A stretch of DNA of 64,000 nucleotides, from NCBI GenBank assembly GCA_029718625.1, contig CM056397.1, positions 4,798,590 to 4,862,589 on the forward strand, read 5' to 3'. This DNA comes from Synaphobranchus kaupii. Lineage: Eukaryota; Chordata; Actinopteri; Anguilliformes; Synaphobranchidae. Positions 25,131 through 40,700 of this stretch are shown in pieces. The notes below the pieces were generated by a model that saw only the letters and a list, made by a program, of their open reading frames with translations, did not search any database and was not told the origin of the DNA. Within the stretch, counting starts at the first letter, position 1. Every line of letters starts with the position of its first letter. The translations under genes and the position numbers were made by a program.

Positions 25131-28122
25131 GGCTATAAGGGGCTCTGAATGATAACTGACTTATTGTACATGTAATAATCAGAATGGATTTCAGTACATA
25201 TAATGCATAATTTTGTTTTAACCTATAACATCATATACATGTACTCGAAGGGCAGATCCAGACCTTTCATTTGGTGTAGACCATGCCTTGATGTGTGAAT
25301 GCGGAATATGTGTTTTGAGCCTTGGAGAGGAAATGGGCACCATTTCATTTGAACAGACTGATGATATTAAAATGTGATTTTGATTGACTTATCATTGATT
25401 CATCAAGGAGTGGAGATATTCATCTTAAACGTAGAGTTCTGCACTTTCTAACAGTGAAAACCACATCCTGATGTCTTATTCCCTTAGGGTTATAAGGGGC
25501 TCTGAATGATAACTGACTCAATAGATGTAATAACAAGAATGGATTTCAGTACAAATAATGCATAATTTTGCACAAACCTATAACATCATATACATGTACG
25601 AACTCAGAACATCCCATACATTTATTTGAAGGGCAGATCCAGACCTTTCATTTGGTGTACATCATGCCTTGATATGTAAATACGGAATGTGCGTTTTGAG
25701 CCTTGGAGAGGAAATGGACACCATTTCATTTGAACAGACTGATGGTATTTATATGAGATTTTGATCAACTTATCATTGTCTCATCAATGAATGGAGACAC
25801 TCATCTTACACTGAGAGCTCTGCACTTTCTACGGGTGAAAACCTCATCCTGATGCCTTATTCCGTTAGAGCTATATAGGGATCTGAATGATAACTGACTT
25901 ATTGTACATGTAATAATCAGAATGGATTTCAGAACATATAATGCATAATTTTGTATAAACCTATAACATCATATACGTACATGTACTCGAAGGGCAGATC
26001 CAGACCTTTCATTTGGTGTACATCATGCCTTGATATGTAAATACGGAATGTGCGTTTTGAGCATTGGAGAGGAAATGGACACCATTTCATTTGAACAGAC
26101 TGATGGTATTTATATGAGATTTTGATCAACTTATCATTGTGTCATCAATGAATGGAGATACTCATCTTACACTGAGAGCTCTGCACATTCTAAGGGTGAA
26201 AACCTCATCCTGATGCCTTATTCTGTTAGAGCTAGATAGGGATCTGAATGATAACTGACTTATTGTAGATGTAATAATCAGAATGTATTTCAGAACATAT
26301 AATGCATAATTTTCTATAAACCTATAACATCATATACATGTACTCGAAGGGCAGATCCAGACCTTTCATTTGGTGTCCACCATGCCTCGATGTGTGAATG
26401 CGGAATATGCGTTTTGAGCCTTGGAGAGGAAATTGACACCATATCATTTGAACAGACTGATGATATTAAAACGTGATTTTGATCGACTTATCATTGAGTC
26501 ATCAAGGACTGGAGATATTCATCTTAAACGGAGAGTTCTGTCGTTTCTAACAGTGAAAACCGCATCCTGACGTCTTATTCCGGTAGGGTTATAAGGGGCT
26601 CTGAATGATAACTGACTCAATAGATGTAATAACAAGAATGGATTTCAGTACAAATAATGCATGATTTTGCACAAACCTATAACATCATATACATGTACGA
26701 CCTCAGAACATCCCATACATTTATTTGAAGGGCATATCCAGACCTTTCATTTGGTGTATATCCTGCCTTGATATGGAAATACGGAATGTGCGTTTTGAGC
26801 CTTGGAGAGGAAATGGACACCATTTCATTTGAACAGACTGATGATATTAAAACGTGATTTTGATCAACTTATCATTGTGTCATCAATGACTGGAGATACT
26901 CATCTTACACGGAGAGCTCTGCACTTTCTAAGAGTGAAAACCCCATCCTGATGTCTTATTCCATTAGGGCTATAAGGGGCTCTGAATGATAACTGACTTA
27001 TTGTACATGTAATAATCAGAATTGATTTCAGTACATATAATGCATAATTTAGTATTAACCCAGAACATCCCATACATTTATTTGAAGGGCAGATCCAGAC
27101 CTTTCATTTGGTGTACATCCTGCCTTGATATGGAAATACGGAATGTGCGTTTTGAGCCTTGGAGAGGAAATGGACACCATTTCATTTGAACAGACTGATG
27201 ATATTAAAACGTGATTTTGATCAACTTCTCATTGTGTCATCAATGACTGGAGATACTCATCTTACACGGAGAGCTCTGCACTTTCTAAGAGTGAAAACCC
27301 CATCCTGATGTCTTATTCCATTAGGGCTATAAGGGGCTCTGAATGATAACTGACTTATTGTACATGTAATAATCAGAATGTATTTCAGTACATATAATGC
27401 ATAATTTTGTTTTAACCTATAACATCATATACATGTACTCGAAGGACAGATCCAGACCTTTCATTTGGTGTAGACCATGCCTCGATGTGTGAATGCGGAA
27501 TATGTGTTTTGAGCCTTGGAGAGGAAATGGGCACCATTTCATTTGAACAGACTGATGATATTAAAATGTGATTTTGATTGACTTATCATTGATTCATCAA
27601 GGACTGGAGATATTCATCTTAAACGGAGATTTCTGCACTTTCTAACAGTAAAAACCGCATACTGATTTCTTATTCCGTTAGGCTTATAAGGGGCTCTGAA
27701 TGATAACTGACTCAATAGATGTAATAACAAGAATGGATTTCAGTACAAATAATGCATAATTTTGCACAAACCTATAACATCATATACATGTACGAACTCA
27801 GAACATCCCATACATTTATTTGAAGGGCAGATCCAGACCTTTCATTTGGTGTACATCATGCCTTGATATGTAAATACGGAATGTGCGTTTTGATCCTTGG
27901 AGAGGAAATGGACACCATTTCATTTGAACAGACCGATGGTATTTATATGAGATTTTGATCAACTTATCATTGTGTCATCAATGAATGGAGATACTCATCT
28001 TACACTGAGAGCTCTGCACTTTCTAAGGGTGAAAACCTCATCCTGATGTCTTATTCCATTAGGGCTATAAGGGGCTCTGAATGATAACTGACTTATTGTA
28101 CATGTAATAATCAGAATGGATT

Positions 28123-29558
28123 TCAGAACATATAATGCATAATTTTGTATAAACCTATAACATCATATACGTACATGTACTCGAAGGGCAGATCCAGACC
28201 TTTCATTTGGTGTACATCATGCCTTGATATGTAAATACGGAATGTGCGTTTTGAGCATTGGAGAGGAAATGGACACCATTTCATTTGAACAGACTGATGG
28301 TATTTATATGAGATTTTGATCAACTTATCATTGTGTCATCAATGAATGGAGATACTCATCTTACACTGAGAGCTCTGCACTTTCTAAGGGTGAAAACCTC
28401 ATCCTGATGCCTTATTCTGTTAGAGCTAGATAGGGATCTGAATGATAACTGACTTATTGTAGATGTAATAATCAGAATGGATTTCAGAACATATGATGCA
28501 TAATTTTGTATAAACCTATAACATCATATACATGTACTCGAAGGGCAGGTCCAGACCTTTCATTTGGTGTACACCATGCCTCGATGTGTGAATGCGGAAT
28601 ATGTGTTTTGAGCCTTGGAGAGGAAATGGGCACCATTTCATTTGAACAGACTGATGATATTAAAATGTGATTTTGATTGACTTATCAATGAGTCATCAAG
28701 GACTGGAGATATTCATCTTAAACGGAGAGTTCTGCACTTTCTAACAGTGAAAACCGTATCCTGATGTCTTATTCCGTTAGGGTTATAAGGGGCTCTGAAT
28801 GATAACTGACTTATTGTACATGTAATAATCAGAATGGATTTCAGAACATATAATGCATAATTTTGTATAAACCTATAACATCATATACGTACATGTACTC
28901 GAAGGGCAGATCCAGACCTTTCATTTGGTGTACATCATGCCTTGATATGTAAATACGGAATGTGCGTTTTGAGCATTGGAGAGGAAATGGACACCATTTC
29001 ATTTGAACAGACTGATGGTATTTATATGAGATTTTGATCAACTTATCATTGTGTCATCAATGAATGGAGATACTCATCTTACACTGAGAGCTCTGCACTT
29101 TCTAAGGGTGAAAACCTCATCCTGATGCCTTATTCTGTTAGAGCTAGATAGGGATCTGAATGATAACTGACTTATTGTAGATGTAATAATCAGAATGGAT
29201 TTCAGAACATATGATGCATAATTTTGTATAAACCTATAACATCATATACATGTACTCGAAGGGCAGGTCCAGACCTTTCATTTGGTGTACACCATGCCTC
29301 GATGTGTGAATGCGGAATATGTGTTTTGAGCCTTGGAGAGGAAATGGGCACCATTTCATTTGAACAGACTGATGATATTAAAATGTGATTTTGATTGACT
29401 TATCAATGAGTCATCAAGGACTGGAGATATTCATCTTAAACGGAGAGTTCTGCACTTTCTAACAGTGAAAACCGTATCCTGATGTCTTATTCCGTTAGGG
29501 TTATAAGGGGCTCTGAATGATAACTGACTTATTGTACATGTAATAATCAGAATGGATT
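28123..29558. repeat. Very recent 718-bp dimer duplication
   Basis: Two adjacent 718-bp blocks (a 361-bp plus a 357-bp monomer), starting 28123 and 28841, share a variant not seen elsewhere in the array: ACATATGATGCATAA in place of ACATATAATGCATAA, at 28495 and 29213. By eye the blocks are otherwise the same. Confidence 0.85.
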
Positions 29559-30296
29559 TCAGTACATATAATGCATAATTTTGTATTAACCTATAACATC
29601 ATATACATGTACTCGAAGGGCAGATCCATACCTTTCATTTGGTGCACACCATGCCTCGATGTGTGAATGCGGAATATGTGTTTTGAGCCTTGGAGAGGAA
29701 ATGGGCACCATTTCATTTGAACAGACTGATGATATTAAAATGTGATTTTGATTGACTTATCATTGATTCATCAGGGACTGGAGATATTCATCTTAAACGG
29801 AGAGTTCTGCACTTTCTAACAGTGAAAACCGCATCCTGATGTCTTATTCCGGTAGGGTTATAAGGGGCTCTGAATGATAACTGACTCAATAGATGTAATA
29901 ACAAGAAGGGATTTCAGTACAAATAATGCATCATTTTGCACAAACCTATAACATCATATACATGTACGACCTCAGAACATCCCATACATTTATTTGAAGG
30001 GCAGATCAAGACCTTTCATTTGGTGTACATCCTGCCTTGATATGGAAATACGGAATGTGCGTTTTGAGCCTTGGAGAGGAAATGGACACCATTTCATTTG
30101 AACAGACCGATGGTATTTATATGAGATTTTGATCAACTTATCATTGTGTCATCAATGAATGGAGATACTCATCTTACACGGAGAGCTCTGCACTTTCTAA
30201 GAGTGAAAACCCCATCCTGATGTCTTATTCCATTAGGGCTATAAGTGGCTCTGAATGATAACTGACTTATTGTACATGTAATAATCAGAATGGATT

Positions 30297-31740
30297 TCAG
30301 AACATATAATGCATAATTTTGTATAAACCTATAACATCATATACGTACATGTACTCGAAGGGCAGATCCAGACCTTTCATTTGGTGTACATCATGCCTTG
30401 ATATGTAAATACGGAATGTGCGTTTTGAGCATTGGAGAGGAAATGGACACCATTTCATTTGAACAGACTGATGGTATTTATATGAGATTTTGATCAACTT
30501 ATCCTTGTGTCATCAATGAATGGAGATACTCATCTTACACTGAGAGCTCTGCACATTCTAAGGGTGAAAACCTCATCCTGATGCCTTATTCTGTTAGAGC
30601 TAGATAGGGATCTGAATGATAACTGACTTATTGTAGATGTAATAATCAGAATGTATTTCAGAACATATAATGCATAATTTTGTATAAACCTATAACATCA
30701 TATACGTACATGTACTCGAAGGGCAGATCCAGACCTTTCATTTGGTGTACATCCTGCCTTGATATGGAAATACGGAATGTGCGTTTTGAGCCTTGGAGAG
30801 GAAATGGACACCATTTCATTTGAACAGACCGATGGTATTTATATGAGATTTTGATCAACTTATCATTGTGTCATCAATGAATGGAGATACTCATCTTACA
30901 CGGAGAGTTCTGCACTTTCTAAGAGTGAAAACCCCATCCTGATGTCTTATTCCATTAGGGCTATAAGGGGCTCTGAATGATAACTGACTTATTGTACATG
31001 TAATAATCAGAATGGATTTCAGAACATATAATGCATAATTTTGTATAAACCTATAACATCATATACGTACATGTACTCGAAGGGCAGATCCAGACCTTTC
31101 ATTTGGTGTACATCATGCCTTGATATGTAAATACGGAATGTGCGTTTTGAGCCTTGGAGAGGAAATGGACACCATTTCATTTGAACAGACCGATGGTATT
31201 TATATGAGATTTTGATCAACTTATCATTGTGTCATCAATGAATGGAGATACTCATCTTACACTGAGAGCTCTGCACTTTCTAAGGGTGAAAACCTCATCC
31301 TGATGTCTTATTCCATTAGGGCTATAAGGGGCTCTGAATGATAACTGACTTATTGTACATGTAATAATCAGAATGGATTTCAGAACATATAATGCATAAT
31401 TTTGTATAAACCTATAACATCATATACGTACATGTACTCGAAGGGCAGATCCAGACCTTTCATTTGGTGTACATCATGCCTTGATATGTAAATACGGAAT
31501 GTGCGTTTTGAGCATTGGAGAGGAAATGGACACCATTTCATTTGAACAGACTGATGGTATTTATATGAGATTTTGATCAACTTATCATTGTGTCATCAAT
31601 GAATGGAGATACTCATCTTACACTGAGAGCTCTGCACTTTCTAAGGGTGAAAACCTCATCCTGATGCCTTATTCTGTTAGAGCTAGATAGGGATCTGAAT
31701 GATAACTGACTTATTGTAGATGTAATAATCAGAATGGATT
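30297..31740. repeat. Run of four consecutive 361-bp monomers
   Basis: Four monomers of the CGTACATGTACTCG linker type follow one another at exactly 361-bp spacing (30297, 30658, 31019, 31380). Elsewhere this type normally alternates with other types, so this is a local switch from dimeric to monomeric organisation. A shorter run of the same kind occurs at 37980-38701. Confidence 0.85.
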
Positions 31741-34700
31741 TCAGAACATATAATGCATAATTTTGTATAAACCTATAACATCATATACATGTACTCGAAG
31801 GGCAGATCCAGACCTTTCATTTGGTGTACACCATGCCTCGATGTGTGAATGCGGAATATGTGTTTTGAGCCTTGGAGAGGAAATGGGCACCATTTCATTT
31901 GAACAGACTGATGATATTAAAATGTGATTTTGATTGACTTATCATTGATTCATCAGGGACTGGAGATATTCATCTTAAACGGAGAGTTCTGCACTTTCTA
32001 ACAGTGAAAACCGCATCCTGATGTCTTATTCCGGTAGGGTTATAAGGGGCTCTGAATGATAACTGACTCAATAGATGTAATAACAAGAAGGGATTTCAGT
32101 ACAAATAATGAATCATTTTGCACAAACCTATAACATCATATACATGTACGACCTCAGAACATCCCATACATTTATTTGAAGGGCAGATCCAGACCTTTCA
32201 TTTGGTGTACATCCTGCCTTGATATGGAAATACGGAATGTGCGTTTTGAGCCTTGGAGAGGAAATGGACACCATTTCATTTGAACAGACTGATGATATTA
32301 AAACGTGATTTTGATCAACTTCTCACTGTGTCATCAATGACTGGAGATACTCATCTTACACGGAGAGCTCTGCACTTTCTAAGAGTGAAAACCCCATCCT
32401 GATGTCTTATTCCATTAGGGCTATAAGGGGCTCTGAATGATAACTGACTTATTGTACATGTAATAATCAGAATGGATTTCAGAACATATAATGCATAATT
32501 TTGTATAAACCTATAACATCATATACATGTACTCGAAGGGCAGATCCAGACCTTTCATTTGGTGTCCACCATGCCTCGATGTGTGAATGCGGAATATGCG
32601 TTTTGAGCCTTGGAGAGGAAATTGACACCATATCATTTGAACAGACTGATGATATTAAAACGTGATTTTGATCGACTTATCATTGAGTCATCAAGGACTG
32701 GAGATATTCATCTTAAACGGAGAGTTCTGTCGTTTCTAACAGTGAAAACCGCATCCTGACGTCTTATTCCGGTAGGGTTATAAGGGGCTCTGAATGATAA
32801 CTGACTCAATAGATGTAATAACAAGAATGGATTTCAGTACAAATAATGCATGATTTTGCATAAACCTATAACATCATATACATGTACGACCTCAGAACAT
32901 CCCATACATTTATTTGAAGGGCATATCCAGACCTTTCATTTGGTGTATATCCTGCCTTGATATGGAAATACGGAATGTGCGTTTTGAGCCTTGGAGAGGA
33001 AATGGACACCATTTCATTTGAACAGACTGATGATATTAAAACGTGATTTTGATCAACTTATCATTGTGTCATCAATGACTGGAGATACTCATCTTACACG
33101 GAGAGCTCTGCACTTTCTAAGAGTGAAAACCCCATCCTGATGTCTTATTCCATTAGGGCTATAAGGGGCTCTGAATGATAACTGACTTATTGTACATGTA
33201 ATAATCAGAATTGATTTCAGTACATATAATGCATGATTTTGTATTAACCTATAACATCATATACATGTACTTGAAGGGCAGATCCAGAACATTCATTGGG
33301 TGTACACCATGCCTCGATGTGTGAATGCGGAATATGTGTTTTGAGCCTTGGAGAGGAAATGGGCACCATTTCATTTGAACAGACTGATGATATTAAAATG
33401 TGATTTTGATTGACTTATCATTGAGTCATAAAGGACTGGAGATATTCATCTTGAACGGAGAGTTCTGCAGTTTCTAACAGTGAAAACCGCATCCTGGTGT
33501 CTTATTCCGGTAGGGTTATAAGGGGCTCTGAATGATAACTGGCTCAATAGATGTAATAACAAGAAGGGATTTCAGTACAAATAATGCATCATTTTGCACA
33601 AACCTATAACATCATATACATGTACGACCTCAGAACATCCCATACATTTATTTGAAGGGCAGATCCAGACCTTTCATTTGGTGTACATCCTGCCTTCATA
33701 TGGAAATACGGAATGTGCGTTTTGAGCCTTGGAGAGGAAATGGACACCATTTCATTTGAACAGACTGATGATATTAAAACGTGATTTTGATCAACTTATC
33801 ATTGTGTCATCAATGACTGGAGATACTCATCTTACACGGAGAGCTCTGCACTTTCTAAGAGTGAAAACCCCATCCTGATGTCTTATTCAATTAGGGCTAT
33901 AAGGGGCTCTGAATGATAACTGACTTATTGTACATGTAATAATCAGAATGGATTTCAGTACATATAATGCATAATTTTGTTTTAACCTATAACATCATAT
34001 ACATGTACTCGAAGGGCAGATCCAGACCTTTCATTTGGTGTAGACCATGCCTTGATGTGTGAATGCGGAATATGTGTTTTGAGCCTTGGAGAGGAAATGG
34101 GCACCATTTCATTTGAACAGACTGATGATATTAAAATGTGATTTTGATTGACTTATCATTGATTCATCAAGGAGTGGAGATATTCATCTTAAACGGAGAG
34201 TTCTGCACTTTCTAACAGTGAAAACCACATCCTGATGTCTTATTCCGTTAGGGTTATAAGGGGCTCTGAATGATAACTGACTCAATAGATGTAATAACAA
34301 GAATGGATTTCAGTACAAATAATGCATAATTTTGCACAAACCTATAACATCATATACATGTACGAACTCAGAACATCCCATACATTTATTTGAAGGGCAG
34401 ATCCAGACCTTTCATTTGGTGTACATCATGCCTTGATATGTAAATACGGAATGTGCGTTTTGAGCCTTGGAGAGGAAATGGACACCATTTCATTTGAACA
34501 GACCGATGGTATTTATATGAGATTTTGATCAACTTATCATTGTGTCATCAATGAATGGAGATACTCATCTTACACTGAGAGCTCTGCACTTTCTAAGGGT
34601 GAAAACCTCATCCTGATGCCTTATTCTGTTAGAGCTAGATAGGGCTCTGAATGATAACTGACTTATTGTAGATGTAATAATCAGAATGGATTTCAGTACA

Positions 34701-37700
34701 TATAATGCATAATTTTGTTTTAACCTATAACATCATATACATGTACTCGAAGGGCAGATCCAGACCTTTCATTTGGTGTACACCATGCCTCGATGTGTGA
34801 ATGCGGAATATGTGTTTTGAGCCTTGGAGAGGAAATGGGCACCATTTCATTTGAACAGACTGATGATATTAAAATGTGATTTTGATTGACTTATCATTGA
34901 TTCATCAGGGACTGGAGATATTCATCTTAAACGGAGAGTTCTGCACTTTCTAACAGTGAAAACCGCATCCTGATGTCTTATTCCGGTAGGGTTATAAGGG
35001 GCTCTGAATGATAACTGACTCAATAGATGTAATAACAAGAAGGGATTTCAGTACAAATAATGAATCATTTTGCACAAACCTATAACATCATATACATGTA
35101 CGACCTCAGAACATCCCATACATTTATTTGAAGGGCAGATCCAGACCTTTCATTTGGTGTACATCCTGCCTTGATATGGAAATACGGAATGTGCGTTTTG
35201 AGCCTTGGAGAGGAAATGGACACCATTTCATTTGAACAGACTGATGATATTAAAACGTGATTTTGATCAACTTCTCATTGTGTCATCAATGACTGGAGAT
35301 ACTCATCTTACACGGAGAGCTCTGCACTTTCTAAGAGTGAAAACCCCATCCTGATGTCTTATTCCATTAGGGCTATAAGGGGCTCTGAATGATAACTGAC
35401 TTATTGTACATGTAATAATCAGAATGTATTTCAGTACATATAATGCATAATTTTGTTTTAACCTATAACATCATATACATGTACTCGAAGGACAGATCCA
35501 GACCTTTCATTTGGTGTAGACCATGCCTCGATGTGTGAATGCGGAATATGTGTTTTGAGCCTTGGAGAGGAAATGGGCACCATTTCATTTGAACAGACTG
35601 ATGATATTAAAATGTGATTTTGATTGACTTATCATTGATTCATCAAGGACTGGAGATATTCATCTTAAACGGAGATTTCTGCACTTTCTAACAGTAAAAA
35701 CCGCATCCTGATTTCTTATTCCGTTAGGCTTATAAGGGGCTCTGAATGATAACTGACTCAATAGATGTAATAACAAGAATGGATTTCAGTACAAATAATG
35801 CATAATTTTGCACAAACCTATAACATCATATACATGTACGAACTCAGAACATCCCATACATTTATTTGAAGGGCAGATCCAGACCTTTCATTTGGTGTAC
35901 ATCATGCCTTGATATGTAAATACGGAATGTGCGTTTTGATCCTTGGAGAGGAAATGGACACCATTTCATTTGAACAGACCGATGGTATTTATATGAGATT
36001 TTGATCAACTTATCATTGTGTCATCAATGAATGGAGATACTCATCTTACACTGAGAGCTCTGCACTTTCTAAGGGTGAAAACCTCATCCTGATGTCTTAT
36101 TCCATTAGGGCTATAAGGGGCTCTGAATGATAACTGACTTATTGTACATGTAATAATCAGAATGGATTTCAGAACATATAATGCATAATTTTGTATAAAC
36201 CTATAACATCATATACGTACATGTACTCGAAGGGCAGATCCAGACCTTTCATTTGGTGTACATCATGCCTTGATATGTAAATACGGAATGTGCGTTTTGA
36301 GCATTGGAGAGGAAATGGACACCATTTCATTTGAACAGACTGATGGTATTTATATGAGATTTTGATCAACTTATCATTGTGTCATCAATGAATGGAGATA
36401 CTCATCTTACACTGAGAGCTCTGCACTTTCTAAGGGTGAAAACCTCATCCTGATGCCTTATTCTGTTAGAGCTAGATAGGGATCTAAATGATAACTGACT
36501 TATTGTAGATGTAATAATCAGAATGGATTTCAGAACATATAATGCATAATTTTGTATAAACCTATAACATCATATACATGTACTCGAAGGGCAGGTCCAG
36601 ACCTTTCATTTGGTGTACACCATGCCTCGATGTGTGAATGCGGAATATGTGTTTTGAGCCTTGGAGAGGAAATGGGCACCATTTCATTTGAACAGACTGA
36701 TGATATTAAAATGTGATTTTGATTGACTTATCAATGAGTCATCAAGGACTGGAGATATTCATCTTAAACGGAGAGTTCTGCACTTTCTAACAGTGAAAAC
36801 CGTATCCTGATGTCTTATTCCGTTAGGGTTATAAGGGGCTCTGAATGATAACTGACTTATTGTACATGTAATAATCAGAATGGATTTCAGTACATATAAT
36901 GCATAATTTTGTATTAAGCTATAACATCATATACATGTACTCGAAGGGCAGATCCATACCTTTCATTTGGTGCACACCATGCCTCGATGTGTGAATGCGG
37001 AATATGTGTTTTGAGCCTTGGAGAGGAAATGGGCACCATTTCATTTGAACAGACTGATGATATTAAAATGTGATTTTGATTGACTTATCATTGATTCATC
37101 AGGGACTGGAGATATTCATCTTAAACGGAGAGTTCTGCACTTTCTAACAGTGAAAACCGCATCCTGATGTCTTATTCCGGTAGGGTTATAAGGGGCTCTG
37201 AATGATAACTGACTCAATAGATGTAATAACAAGAATGGATTTCAGTACAAATAATGCATAATTTTGCACAAACCTATAACATCATATACATGTACTCGAA
37301 GGGCAGATCCAGACCTTTCATTTGGTGTCCACCATGCCTCGATGTGTGAATGCGGAATATGCGTTTTGAGCCTTGGAGAGGAAATTGACACCATATCATT
37401 TGAACAGACTGATGATATTAAAACGTGATTTTGATTGACTTATCATTGAGTCATCAAGGACTGGAGATATTCATCTTGAACGGAGAGTTCTGCAGTTTCT
37501 AACAGTGAAAACCGCATCCTGATGTCTTATTCCGGTAGGGTTATAAGGGGCTCTGAATGATAACTGACTCAATAGATGTAATAACAAGAATGGATTTCAG
37601 TACAAATAATGCATAATTTTGCACAAACCTATAACATCATATACATGTACGAACTCAGAACATCCCATACATTTATTTGAAGGGCAGATCCAGACCTTTC

Positions 37701-40700
37701 ATTTGGTGTACATCATGCCTTGATATGTAAATACGGAATGTGCGTTTTGAGCCTTGGAGAGGAAATGGACACCATTTCATTTGAACAGACCGATGGTATT
37801 TATATGAGATTTTGATCAACTTATCATTGTGTCATCAATGAATGGAGATACTCATCTTACACTGAGAGCTCTGCACTTTCCAAGGGTGAAAACCTCATCC
37901 TGATGTCTTATTCCATTAGGGCTATAAGGGGCTCTGAATGATAACTGACTTATTGTACATGTAATAATCAGAATGGATTTCAGAACATATAATGCATAAT
38001 TTTGTATAAACCTATAACATCATATACGTACATGTACTCGAAGGGCAGATCCAGACCTTTCATTTGGTGTACATCATGCCTTGATATGTAAATACGGAAT
38101 GTGCGTTTTGAGCCTTGGAGAGGAAATGGACACCATTTCATTTGAACAGACCGATGGTATTTATATGAGATTTTGATCAACTTATCATTGTGTCATCAAT
38201 GAATGGAGATACTCATCTTACACTGAGAGCTCTGCACTTTCTAAGGGTGAAAACCTCATCCTGATGTCTTATTCCATTAGGGCTATAAGGGGCTCTGAAT
38301 GATAACTGACTTATTGTACATGTAATAATCAGAATGGATTTCAGAACATATAATGCATAATTTTGTATAAACCTATAACATCATATACGTACATGTACTC
38401 GAAGGGCAGATCCAGACCTTTCATTTGGTGTACATCATGCCTTGATATGTAAATACGGAATGTGCGTTTTGAGCATTGGAGAGGAAATGGACACCATTTC
38501 ATTTGAACAGACTGATGGTATTTATATGAGATTTTGATCAACTTATCATTGTGTCATCAATGAATGGAGATACTCATCTTACACTGAGAGCTCTGCACTT
38601 TCTAAGGGTGAAAACCTCATCCTGATGCCTTATTCTGTTAGAGCTAGATAGGGATCTGAATGATAACTGACTTATTGTAGATGTAATAATCAGAATGGAT
38701 TTCAGAACATATAATGCATAATTTTGTATAAACCTATAACATCATATACATGTACTCGAAGGGCAGATCCAGACCTTTCATTTGGTGTACACCATGCCTC
38801 GATGTGTGAATGCGGAATATGTGTTTTGAGCCTTGGAGAGGAAATGGGCACCATTTCATTTGAACAGACTGATGATATTAAAATGTGATTTTGATTGACT
38901 TATCAATGAGTCATTAAGGACTGGAGATATTCATATTAAACGGAGAGTTCTGCACTTTCTAACAGTGAAAACCGCATCCTGATTTCTTATTCCGTTAGGG
39001 TTATAAGGGGCTCTGAATGATAACTGACTTATTGTACATGTAATAATCAGAATGGATTTCAGTACAAATAATGCATGATTTTGCACAAACCTATAACATC
39101 ATATACATGTACGACCTCAGAACATCCCATACATTTATTTGAAGGGCATATCCAGACCTTTCATTTGGTGTATATCCTGCCTTGATATGGAAATACGGAA
39201 TGTGCGTTTTGAGCCTTGGAGAGGAAATGGACACCATTTCATTTGAACAGACTGATGATATTAAAACGTGATTTTGATCAACTTATCATTGTGTCATCAA
39301 TGACTGGAGATACTCATCTTACACGGAGAGCTCTGCACTTTCTAAGAGTGAAAACCCCATCCTGATGTCTTATTCCATTGGGGCTATAAGGGGCTCTGAA
39401 TGATAACTGACTTATTGTACATGTAATAATCAGAATTGATTTCAGTACATATAATGCATAATTTTGTATTAACCTATAACATCATATACATGTACTTGAA
39501 GGGCAGATCCAGAACATTCATTGGGTGTACACCATGCCTCGATGTGTGAATGCGGAATATGTGTTTTGAGCCTTGGAGAGGAAATGGGCACCATTTCATT
39601 TGAACAGACTGATGATATTAAAATGTGATTTTGATTGACTTATCATTGAGTCATAAAGGACTGGAGATATTCATCTTGAACGGAGAGTTCTGCAGTTTCT
39701 AACAGTGAAAACCGCATCCTGATGTCTTATTCCGGTAGGGTTATAAGGGGCTCTGAATGATAACTGGCTCAATAGATGTAATAACAAGAAGGGATTTCAG
39801 TACAAATAATGCATCATTTTGCACAAACCTATAACATCATATACATGTACGACCTCAGAACATCCCATACATTTATTTGAAGGGCAGATCCAGACCTTTC
39901 ATTTGGTGTACATCCTGCCTTCATATGGAAATACGGAATGTGCGTTTTGAGCCTTGGAGAGGAAATGGACACCATTTCATTTGAACAGACTGATGATATT
40001 AAAACGTGATTTTGATCAACTTCTCATTGTGTCATCAATGACTGGAGATACTCATCTTACACGGAGAGCTCTGCACTTTCTAAGAGTGAAAACCCCATCC
40101 TGATGTCTTATTCAATTAGGGCTATAAGGGGCTCTGAATGATAACTGACTTATTGTACATGTAATAATCAGAATGGATTTCAGTACATATAATGCATAAT
40201 TTTGTTTTAACCTATAACATCATATACATGTACTCGAAGGGCAGATCCAGACCTTTCATTTGGTGTAGACCATGCCTTGATGTGTGAATGCGGAATATGT
40301 GTTTTGAGCCTTGGAGAGGAAATGGGCACCATTTCATTTGAACAGACTGATGATATTAAAATGTGATTTTGATTGACTTATCATTGATTCATCAAGGAGT
40401 GGAGATATTCATCTTAAACGGAGAGTTCTGCACTTTCTAACAGTGAAAACCACATCCTGATGTCTTATTCCGTTAGGGTTATAAGGGGCTCTGAATGATA
40501 ACTGACTCAATAGATGTAATAACAAGAATGGATTTCAGTACAAATAATGCATAATTTTGCACAAACCTATAACATCATATACATGTACGAACTCAGAACA
40601 TCCCATACATTTATTTGAAGGGCAGATCCAGACCTTTCATTTGGTGTACATCATGCCTTGATATGTAAATACGGAATGTGCGTTTTGAGCCTTGGAGAGG

